Shown here piece by piece: positions 1 through 5,984 of a stretch of DNA of 5,984 nucleotides (the first letter of the stretch is position 1; each line of letters begins with the position of its first letter). Position numbers and translations under genes: made by a program. Origin of the DNA: UBA11164 sp002420085 (GTDB lineage: Bacteria > Pseudomonadota > Gammaproteobacteria > Xanthomonadales > Xanthomonadaceae). Under the pieces are notes generated by a model that saw only the letters and a program-made list of their open reading frames with translations, was not told the origin of the DNA and ran no database searches. The DNA is taken from positions 1-5,984 of the forward strand of contig DALYLJ010000187.1 of assembly GCA_031976395.1 (NCBI GenBank). The letters are read 5' to 3'.

Positions 1-518
1 CGCTGGATCGATTGAAGTATCTGGATGAGCTATACGGCGATCGCTTGACCACCCTGTATTCGACCCAGGACGCGATCGAAGATCATCTAGCCCAGGCCGA
101 TTTGGTTATCGGCGCCGTGCTGATTCCCGGTGCCGCCGCACCCAAATTGGTCTCACGCAAGCAGCTCGCCCTGATGCGCCCGGGTTCGGTGCTGGTCGAC
201 GTCGCGATCGACCAAGGCGGTTGTTTCGAAACCAGCAAGGCGACCACCCACCAGAACCCGACCTATGAGGTGGACGGGGTGATCCACTATTGCGTCGCCA
301 ACATGCCAGGCGGGGTCGCCCGCACCTCGACCTTCGCCTTGACCAATGCCACCCTGCCGTTTGCGGTGCAGTTGGCCAACAAGGGGGCTCGTCAGGCTGT
401 ACTCGACGATCCGCACCTGGGCAACGGCCTGAACGTCCACGAGGGCAAGATCACCTACCAGGCGGTTGCCCGCGACCTCGGCTACGAATACGTGCCGGCC
501 GCCCAGGCACTGGAATGA
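1..518 (+). CDS. ald: Alanine dehydrogenase, C-terminal part (5' end outside window)
   Basis: This is the last 172 or so codons of an NAD-dependent alanine dehydrogenase, which interconverts L-alanine with pyruvate plus ammonia in the cytoplasm. The frame is open from the first complete codon at position 3 to TGA at 516-518. The family is usually about 370 residues, so roughly the first half is missing. The TTG at 12-14 is internal, because the family pattern (LDRLKYLDELYG) continues upstream of it. Visible signatures are VIGAVLIPGAAAPKLV from the nucleotide-binding domain, VDVAIDQGGCFETS with the conserved aspartate at codon 210-212 that is catalytic in characterised homologues, and HYCVANMPGGVARTSTFALTNATLP followed by the GLNVHEGKIT tail. 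Mmsa begins 19 nt downstream on the same strand, so the two are probably cotranscribed. A catabolic role, returning transamination-derived L-alanine to pyruvate, is inferred from that neighbour. Confidence 0.95.
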   Translation, partial: LDRLKYLDELYGDRLTTLYSTQDAIEDHLAQADLVIGAVLIPGAAAPKLVSRKQLALMRPGSVLVDVAIDQGGCFETSKATTHQNPTYEVDGVIHYCVANMPGGVARTSTFALTNATLPFAVQLANKGARQAVLDDPHLGNGLNVHEGKITYQAVARDLGYEYVPAAQALE

Positions 519-526
519 CCCCGCAC

Positions 527-532
527 AAGGAA
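527..532 (+). promoter_or_regulatory. Shine-Dalgarno site of mmsA
   Basis: AAGGAA lies 5 nt before the ATG at 538. It decides the mmsA start: the open frame extends upstream to a possible start at 466, but that lies inside the end of ald and would add residues without family similarity. Confidence 0.7.
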
Positions 533-537
533 CTGCC

Positions 538-2085
<1,548 letters not shown>

Positions 2086-2098
2086 TGGCCGGCCGATC

Positions 2099-3079
2099 AT
2101 GACCGGCCGATCGCAATCGGACAGCATTCCGGGCCAGACCGACCTGGCCTTCACTCGGGACAGCCCCTACGGCACCCTGGTCGAACCGACCTACTCGGGC
2201 GCACTGAGCTTCCTCCGGCGCCGGTTCGACAAGCACCTCGACGGCGCCGATGTCGCGGTGATCGGAGTGCCGTTCGACCTAGCCACCACCGGCCGACCGG
2301 GCACCCGGTTCGGCCCACGGGCGATTCGCGAAGCCTCGGCCATGCTTGCCTGGGCCGCGCCTGACGCCTGGGACTTCGACCCCCTGGAGCGACTGGACGT
2401 GCGCGACTGGGGTGACGTCTTCTTCGATCCCGGCCGACCGGAATCGGTACCGGACAGACTGTTTCGCAGCTACCGCGAGATTCTCGCCAGCGGCGTGGTT
2501 CCACTGACCCTGGGCGGCGATCATTTCATCAGCTACCCGATCCTGCGCGCCCTGCATGGCATCCACGGCCCGTTGTCGCTGATCCACTTCGACGCCCATT
2601 CCGACACCTGGACCGATCCCGCCGATCGGATCGACCACGGCACCATGTTCTTCCACGCCGCACGCCAGGAGTTGGTCGTCCCGGCACATTCGATCCAACT
2701 CGGCATGAGAACCCGCAATCCGGACGATCACGGCTTCGCCGTGTACGACGCCCGCCGGTTGCATCGCGAAGGCTGTCACGCCGCCATTGCCGCCATCCGC
2801 GATCGGGTCGGCGCTCGCCCCTGCTACGTCAGCTTCGACATCGACTTCCTCGACCCGGCCTACGCACCCGGAACCGGCACCCCGGTGGTCGGCGGCTTCT
2901 CCACCGCCACCGCACTGGAACTGATTCGCGGCCTGGCCGGGCTGAATCTGATCGGCATGGACGTGGTTGAGGTCTCACCGCCCTACGACCACGCCGGGAT
3001 CACCGCCCTGGCTGGCGCCAGCATCGCCCACGAACTGCTCGCCGCCCACTCGGCCCGCTTCCCGCAAGTGCAGCGCTGA
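2099..3079 (+). CDS. speB: Agmatinase-family ureohydrolase (agmatinase or guanidino-acid hydrolase)
   Basis: This 326-residue member of the arginase/agmatinase superfamily hydrolyses a guanidino group to urea and an amine with a binuclear metal centre, normally Mn2+. All six expected ligands are present: His142 in LGGDHF, Asp165, His167 and Asp169 in DAHSD, and Asp247 and Asp249 in SFDIDFLDPAYAPGTGTP. Their spacing closely follows E. coli SpeB as I remember it. The N-terminal part contains the subfamily segments SPYGTLVEPTYSGALSFLRRRF and VPFDLATTGRPGTRFGPRAIR, which support the start at 2099. No clear Shine-Dalgarno is visible. The gene begins 13 nt after mmsA, so translational coupling is plausible. 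The stretch between DAHSD and DHGTMF (TWTDPADRI, residues 170-178) lies where substrate selectivity is set in relatives, and appears one residue longer than in E. coli SpeB. Agmatine, 4-guanidinobutyrate, 3-guanidinopropionate and guanidine hydrolases share this fold, so the gene symbol marks the family only. Neighbouring ald and mmsA make a guanidino-acid substrate a fair alternative. Confidence 0.9.
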   Translation: MTGRSQSDSIPGQTDLAFTRDSPYGTLVEPTYSGALSFLRRRFDKHLDGADVAVIGVPFDLATTGRPGTRFGPRAIREASAMLAWAAPDAWDFDPLERLDVRDWGDVFFDPGRPESVPDRLFRSYREILASGVVPLTLGGDHFISYPILRALHGIHGPLSLIHFDAHSDTWTDPADRIDHGTMFFHAARQELVVPAHSIQLGMRTRNPDDHGFAVYDARRLHREGCHAAIAAIRDRVGARPCYVSFDIDFLDPAYAPGTGTPVVGGFSTATALELIRGLAGLNLIGMDVVEVSPPYDHAGITALAGASIAHELLAAHSARFPQVQR

Positions 3080-3126
3080 CCGTCGAACCGGCAGCCGGAC
3101 TCGGGGATGGGCTCGGACGGGCAGGT

Positions 3127-3552
3127 TCAGGCGCGTCCGGGCCCACCCGCGCCCGGCTTCTTGCGCACATACATCACCAGACTGTGGCCCTGGATGATGT
3201 AGCCGTGCTTGTCGGCGATCTCATGCTGGAGGCGCTCGATTTCCTCACTGAAGAACTCGATCACCTTGCCGGACTCGACATCGACCATGTGGTCGTGATG
3301 GTGGCCACGATCGAGTTCGAACACCGCCTGACCACCCTCGAAGTTATGCTTGATGACCAGCCCGGCGGCCTCGAACTGGGTCAGCACCCGGTACACCGTC
3401 GCCAGACCGATGTCTTCCTCGCGGTCGAGCAGCAGCTTGTAGATGTCTTCAGCGGTGAGATGGCGCGGTCGGGCATTTTCGAGAATGTCGAGGATGCGCA
3501 TCCGGGGATGCGTCACCTTGAGTCCGGCCTTACGGAGATCGTTGTTTTCCAT
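3127..3552 (-). CDS. fur: Ferric uptake regulator Fur
   Basis: This 141-residue protein is a dimeric metal-responsive repressor that, bound to Fe2+, blocks iron-acquisition promoters. The N-terminal winged helix spans roughly residues 1-80, with the recognition segment GLATVYRVLTQFEAAGLV at 49-66. The dimerisation and metal domain follows, with HHHDHMVDVESGKVIEFFSEEIE at 84-106. Likely ligands by alignment are His31, Glu79, His86, Asp87 and His88, plus Glu99 and His116. The CxxC zinc motif of E. coli Fur is replaced by VDVESG and the protein has no cysteine at all. This matches Pseudomonas- and Xanthomonas-type Fur, where that motif is also absent. The C-terminus ends in a Gly/Pro/Arg-rich tail, KKPGAGGPGRA. 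The start is ATG at 3552 in the usual MENNDLRKAGLK context, without an obvious Shine-Dalgarno. It is divergent from bamE, a conserved pairing, and convergent with the ureohydrolase gene 47 bp away. Confidence 0.97.
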   Translation of the reverse strand: MENNDLRKAGLKVTHPRMRILDILENARPRHLTAEDIYKLLLDREEDIGLATVYRVLTQFEAAGLVIKHNFEGGQAVFELDRGHHHDHMVDVESGKVIEFFSEEIERLQHEIADKHGYIIQGHSLVMYVRKKPGAGGPGRA

Positions 3553-3660
3553 CGTAGCGAGTGCGCGTTGTCGGCAGGGGGGCTGGCGTTCGGCCCGCAG
3601 TCGGCCCGGAGCGGCCGGCCCAGTGTATCATCGGCATGTTTTCCACGAACCCGAACCCGG
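3553..3660. promoter_or_regulatory. fur-bamE divergent intergenic region with a candidate bamE -10
   Basis: These 108 bp must hold the start signals of both fur (leftward) and bamE (rightward). On the plus strand TATCAT at 3626-3631 matches five of six -10 consensus bases and sits about 30 nt before the bamE ATG. No convincing -35 was found 17 bp upstream, where the sequence is very GC-rich. On the minus strand GATACA overlaps the same position, so the two promoters may overlap. I see no good 19-bp Fur box, so autoregulation is not supported by the sequence. Confidence 0.35.
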
Positions 3661-4041
3661 ATGCGCACTGTAACCCTCGCCCTCGTCGTCGCCGTGTCGA
3701 TGACCGGCTGCGGCATCATCTACCGCCAACCTGTTCATCAGGGCAACCTGGTCCAGACCAAGAACGTCGAACAGTTGCAGGAAGGCATGACCCGTCGCCA
3801 GGTTCTGGTTCTGCTCGGCAGCCCACCGATCAGCGATCCCTTCCACCAGTCGCGCTGGGACTACCTCTCGACCCAGCGACGGGGCTTCGGAAAGACCGAG
3901 ATCAAGAACCTCACCCTCTACTTCGACGGCGACACCCTGGTGCGCTGGGAAGGCGAACACTTCCCCGATGACGAAGTCCGCCTGGCCAAGGAGATGACCC
4001 GCTTCGGCAATCTCCCGCGCGAACGCGACAAGCGCCGCTGA
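3661..4041 (+). CDS. bamE: Outer membrane assembly lipoprotein BamE (OmlA/SmpA)
   Basis: This 126-residue lipoprotein is a small subunit of the BAM complex, which inserts beta-barrel proteins into the outer membrane. It acts on the periplasmic face. The N-terminus has one Arg, a hydrophobic segment (residues 4-14) and a lipobox-like MTGC with the lipidation site at Cys17. Family landmarks follow in order: IIYRQPVHQGN (19-29), the EGMTRRQVLVLLGSP helix-turn (41-55), DPFHQSRWDY (59-68) and a strand region near TLYFDGDTLVRWEG. The C-terminal tail is charged (RERDKRR). The open frame runs far upstream through antisense fur, but the signal peptide and lipobox fix the start at ATG 3661. The Shine-Dalgarno is weak. 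Divergent pairing with fur is known from Pseudomonas (omlA-fur) and Xanthomonas. It converges with rnfH, leaving 21 bp between the stop codons. Confidence 0.95.
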   Translation: MRTVTLALVVAVSMTGCGIIYRQPVHQGNLVQTKNVEQLQEGMTRRQVLVLLGSPPISDPFHQSRWDYLSTQRRGFGKTEIKNLTLYFDGDTLVRWEGEHFPDDEVRLAKEMTRFGNLPRERDKRR

Positions 4042-4054
4042 TCGCTCCAGCGGC
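4034..4054. terminator. Weak hairpin between convergent bamE and rnfH
   Basis: A perfect 7-bp stem, GCCGCTG (4034-4040) with CAGCGGC (4048-4054), has a 7-nt loop and overlaps the bamE stop codon. It lacks a T-tract on either strand. It is therefore only a possible transcription-end structure for the convergent genes, not a canonical intrinsic terminator. Confidence 0.25.
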
Positions 4055-4062
4055 ACACCGCC

Positions 4063-4362
4063 TCAGCCGCGACCGGCCGATCGACGGCGCCGCGCCTCCT
4101 TCGGATCGGCCACCAGGGGTCGCAACAGTTCGACCCGATCACCCTGGGTGAGCACGGTTGAAGCGGTCACCGCATGGCCGTGCATGCCGATCCCGAGATC
4201 GGCCAGATCCAGACCTCCCGGAACCCGCGACGGCAGATCGGCGGCCGACAGGGCATCCGCCACCGTCGCCCCGACCGGCAGTCGCAGCGCCACCCGCCAG
4301 CTACGCTCCGGCCGTGCGAACACCACCTCGACCTCGATCATCACCGGCCCGACTGCATCCAT
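4063..4362 (-). CDS. rnfH: RnfH/RatB family small protein
   Basis: This protein of about 99 residues belongs to the RnfH family (UPF0125), a beta-grasp ubiquitin-like fold. Family members are found beside ratA in beta- and gammaproteobacteria, and the molecular role is not firmly established. Recognisable features are IEVEVVFARPE at the N-terminus, LPVGATVADALSAADL, and the diagnostic C-terminal GDRVELLRPLVADPKEARRRR, followed by a short basic tail. Start choice is ambiguous. ATG 4362 has GGAGG at the right distance and gives a length close to E. coli RnfH (96 residues). ATG 4374 follows a G-rich purine run. GTG 4392 overlaps the ratA stop as GTGA, which would give 109 residues. All share one frame. 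Cotranscription and translational coupling with ratA are likely. The name comes from association with Rnf electron-transport genes in other bacteria, and nothing here links it to an Rnf complex. Confidence 0.9.
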   Translation of the reverse strand: MDAVGPVMIEVEVVFARPERSWRVALRLPVGATVADALSAADLPSRVPGGLDLADLGIGMHGHAVTASTVLTQGDRVELLRPLVADPKEARRRRSAGRG

Positions 4363-4367
4363 CGACG

Positions 4368-4372
4368 CCTCC
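4368..4372 (-). promoter_or_regulatory. Shine-Dalgarno favouring the ATG 4362 start of rnfH
   Basis: Reading the minus strand, GGAGG is followed by a 5-nt spacer and ATG 4362. The same bases would encode residues near the N-terminus if ATG 4374 or GTG 4392 were used, so the site decides the start only if the shorter form is real. Confidence 0.5.
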
Positions 4373-4388
4373 ATCCCCCCTCCCCCGA

Positions 4389-4817
4389 TCACGGCTGGCG
4401 CAGCGCCACCCGACAGAAATCATCGACCATGCGGTCCGCCACCCGCTCGAAGCCCATGGCCAGGGTCGAACCCAGCCAGCGCCCGGCCGGCTCGAAATCC
4501 ATCGCCAGACCAACCTTGCAGGCATCCTCGGCCAGGGCCGAGAACGTCCACACCCCGCGCAGATGCCGAAACGGCCCCTGCTCCAGTGCCAGATCGATCT
4601 GCGCAGGACGCGCCAGGGTATTGCGGGTGGTGAACGCCGTCTCCACCCCCGCCACCCGCACGGTCAGACGCGCCAACATCTCGGCCTCCGACACCGACAA
4701 CACCTCGCCAGCGCGACACCAATCGAACCAGCGAGGATATGACCGAACATCATTGACCAGATCGAACATCGCCGCCGCCGACAATCGCACCAACGCCGAA
4801 CGCCGAATCACCGCCAT
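4389..4817 (-). CDS. ratA: RatA/COQ10-type START-domain protein
   Basis: This 142-residue protein is of the polyketide cyclase/START-like family that includes E. coli RatA (YfjG) and eukaryotic COQ10. It is a single hydrophobic-pocket domain. E. coli RatA has been reported to bind 50S subunits and hinder 70S formation, while COQ10-type homologues assist ubiquinone function. Which applies here cannot be read from sequence. Family segments are IRRSALVRLSAAAMFDLVNDVRSYPRWFDWC (residues 4-34), the central AFTTRNTLARPAQIDLALEQGPFRHLRGVWTFSAL, and FEPAGRWLGSTLAMGFERVADRMVDDFCRVA at the C-terminal helix. The frame is open much further upstream, antisense to smpB, but similarity begins at ATG 4817. 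The Shine-Dalgarno is modest (AAGG close to the ATG). The stop at 4389-4391 overlaps the earliest rnfH start. The gene is divergent from smpB, an arrangement common in gammaproteobacteria. Confidence 0.93.
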   Translation of the reverse strand: MAVIRRSALVRLSAAAMFDLVNDVRSYPRWFDWCRAGEVLSVSEAEMLARLTVRVAGVETAFTTRNTLARPAQIDLALEQGPFRHLRGVWTFSALAEDACKVGLAMDFEPAGRWLGSTLAMGFERVADRMVDDFCRVALRQP

Positions 4818-4889
4818 TGCCTTACCATGCCTTCCGCCCTCGCCCGCAACGCCGGCATCGGCGACAATGGCGCCGAGCAGGAACGGATC
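4818..4889. promoter_or_regulatory. ratA-smpB divergent intergenic region
   Basis: These 72 bp separate the two divergent starts and must carry or overlap both promoters. I found no convincing -35/-10 pair for either direction. GACAAT at 4862-4867 is a weak -10-like match for smpB. The smpB promoter may lie inside the ratA coding region. Confidence 0.3.
4879..4882 (+). promoter_or_regulatory. Shine-Dalgarno site of smpB
   Basis: AGGA lies 7 nt before ATG 4890. It supports that start over the in-frame ATG at 4827, which would add 21 residues with no similarity to SmpB. Confidence 0.65.
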
Positions 4890-5378
4890 ATGTCGAAAAA
4901 GAAAGAAAACAAGGATACCGGAAGCACCATCGCCCTCAACAAGCGCGCGCGCCACGAGTACGCCCTGGGCGACCGTTTCGAGGCAGGGATCGCCCTGCAA
5001 GGCTGGGAGCTGAAATCCCTGCGCCAGGGTCGAATCGCCATGAGCGACGCCTACGCCCTGATCAAGAGCGGCGAGATCTTCCTGTTCGGCGCCCAGATCA
5101 CCCCGCTGATCTCCGCCTCCACCCACGTCGTCGCCGATGATCGACGAACCCGCAAACTGCTCCTGCACAAACGCGAGATCACCCGCCTGATCGGCGCCGT
5201 CGAGCGCGACGGCTACACCCTGATCCCGACCGCGATGTATTGGAAGCGCAACAAGGTCAAACTGGAACTGGCCCTGGCTCGCGGCAAGCAGGAGCACGAC
5301 AAGCGCGCAGCGATCAAGGACCGCGACTGGCAGCGTGACAAGCAGCGAGTCATGCGTCGCCACAACCGCGATGCCTGA
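4890..5378 (+). CDS. smpB: SsrA-binding protein SmpB
   Basis: This 162-residue protein (E. coli SmpB has 160) binds the tRNA-like domain of tmRNA and mimics the missing anticodon arm in the decoding centre during rescue of stalled ribosomes. The sequence follows the family from end to end: a basic start MSKKKENK, STIALNKRARHEYALGDRFEAGIALQGWELKSLRQGR (residues 12-48, OB-fold and tmRNA-contacting surface), LFGAQITPLISASTHVV, DRRTRKLLLHKREI and YTLIPTAMYWKRNKVKLELALARGK. The C-terminal tail HDKRAAIKDRDWQRDKQRVMRR is the part that enters the mRNA channel and forms a helix in characterised complexes. No key segment is missing. Its RNA partner ssrA lies about 200 bp downstream on the same strand. 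The two could share some transcripts, although ssrA appears to have its own promoter. Confidence 0.98.
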   Translation: MSKKKENKDTGSTIALNKRARHEYALGDRFEAGIALQGWELKSLRQGRIAMSDAYALIKSGEIFLFGAQITPLISASTHVVADDRRTRKLLLHKREITRLIGAVERDGYTLIPTAMYWKRNKVKLELALARGKQEHDKRAAIKDRDWQRDKQRVMRRHNRDA

Positions 5379-5532
5379 GAGCACCGCCCAGCCATGCCCG
5401 ACCGAGCGCGGCCAAGCGCGGGGCCGGGCCCGACCTGATCAGGCGCGGCCCCTGCTCAGACCAGCCACGTCGAACACCGCCGCTGCGGACTGAACGACAG
5501 CCGATCCGGATGACCGGATCTCTGCCCTGCCC
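5379..5532. other. smpB-ssrA spacer with inverted repeats, no gene
   Basis: I see no gene in this spacer, only two inverted repeats. GGGGCCG (5420-5426) pairs with CGGCCCC (5446-5452) around a 19-nt loop that itself contains the perfect palindrome CCTGATCAGG (5434-5443). GATCCGG (5503-5509) pairs with CCGGATC (5514-5520) around the loop ATGA. Neither is followed by a T-run, so neither is a standard terminator for smpB. They could aid Rho-independent pausing, RNA processing or protein binding, or be incidental in GC-rich DNA. Confidence 0.4.
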
Positions 5533-5561
5533 TTGCCAGCGCCTGCACCTGCCCCCATACT
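5533..5561 (+). promoter_or_regulatory. Candidate sigma-70 promoter of ssrA
   Basis: TTGCCA at 5533-5538 (five of six -35 bases) and CATACT at 5556-5561 (four of six -10 bases) are separated by 17 bp. Transcription would begin around 5568, leaving a 5' leader of about 14 nt that RNase P would remove. A small GGGAA/TTCCC hairpin (5566-5570 with 5576-5580) falls in or just before that leader, next to the mature 5' end. Confidence 0.45.
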
Positions 5562-5581
5562 GGCCGGGAACGAGTTTCCCC

Positions 5582-5935
<354 letters not shown>

Positions 5936-5939
5936 ATTG

Positions 5940-5975
5940 AAAAGGGCCCGGATCGTCTCCGGGCCCTTTTTCTTT
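5940..5975 (+). terminator. Intrinsic terminator of ssrA
   Basis: A 12-bp perfect stem, AAAGGGCCCGGA (5941-5952) with TCCGGGCCCTTT (5958-5969), closes a 5-nt loop and is extended by one A-T pair (5940/5970). The T-rich tract at 5967-5975 follows. It lies 4 nt after the encoded CCA end of tmRNA, a short trailer typical of this gene. Confidence 0.93.
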
Positions 5976-5984
5976 GCGCGCATC

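Noticed and set aside
12..14. TTG as the true start of the first gene
   Set aside because: Alanine dehydrogenase similarity continues to the window edge and half of the protein, including the N-terminal domain, is missing. The gene is simply cut by the window.
3184..3660. Long N-terminal extension of bamE through antisense fur
   Set aside because: The BamE signal peptide and lipobox begin at ATG 3661. The upstream part is the reverse strand of fur and carries no recognisable domain.
4827..4889. Earlier in-frame ATG for smpB
   Set aside because: The extra 21 residues have no counterpart in SmpB, and a Shine-Dalgarno sits correctly before ATG 4890.
4174..5013. 279-codon plus-strand frame across rnfH, ratA and the smpB start
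   Set aside because: It is low-complexity Arg/Pro/Ala-rich shadow coding opposite two recognised minus-strand genes and overlapping smpB out of frame.

Overview
The window is about 6 kb of high-GC, densely coding bacterial DNA. Three neighbourhoods suggest a gammaproteobacterium: fur divergent from bamE (omlA), as in Pseudomonas and Xanthomonas relatives; a ratA-rnfH pair divergent from smpB; and a one-piece tmRNA whose tag, ANDDVYALAA, ends in the usual proteobacterial ALAA. I cannot assign a genus. No mobile element, CRISPR array, tRNA or rRNA was seen.

Positions 1-3079 hold a plus-strand catabolic operon. It contains the C-terminal half of alanine dehydrogenase (5' end outside the window), a complete CoA-acylating (methyl)malonate-semialdehyde dehydrogenase (mmsA), and a complete agmatinase-type ureohydrolase. 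The genes are 19 and 13 nt apart. One reading joins all three: a ureohydrolase could release beta-alanine (or another amine) plus urea from a guanidino compound. A beta-alanine:pyruvate transaminase, not in this window, would make malonate semialdehyde and L-alanine. MmsA would turn the semialdehyde into acetyl-CoA, and alanine dehydrogenase would return L-alanine to pyruvate plus ammonia. This is inference, and agmatine remains an equally permissible substrate.

Positions 3127-4041 hold fur (minus strand) and the BAM-complex lipoprotein gene bamE (plus strand). They diverge from a 108-bp intergenic region. fur converges on the catabolic operon, and bamE converges on rnfH.

Positions 4063-5984 hold the trans-translation neighbourhood. 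ratA and rnfH (ratB) run on the minus strand with overlapping or abutting ends. smpB runs on the plus strand, divergent from ratA across 72 bp. The tmRNA gene ssrA lies about 200 bp downstream of smpB, with its own candidate promoter and a strong intrinsic terminator. SmpB and tmRNA work together to rescue stalled ribosomes. Most of the window is conserved core genome. The part most worth following up is the substrate of the catabolic operon.
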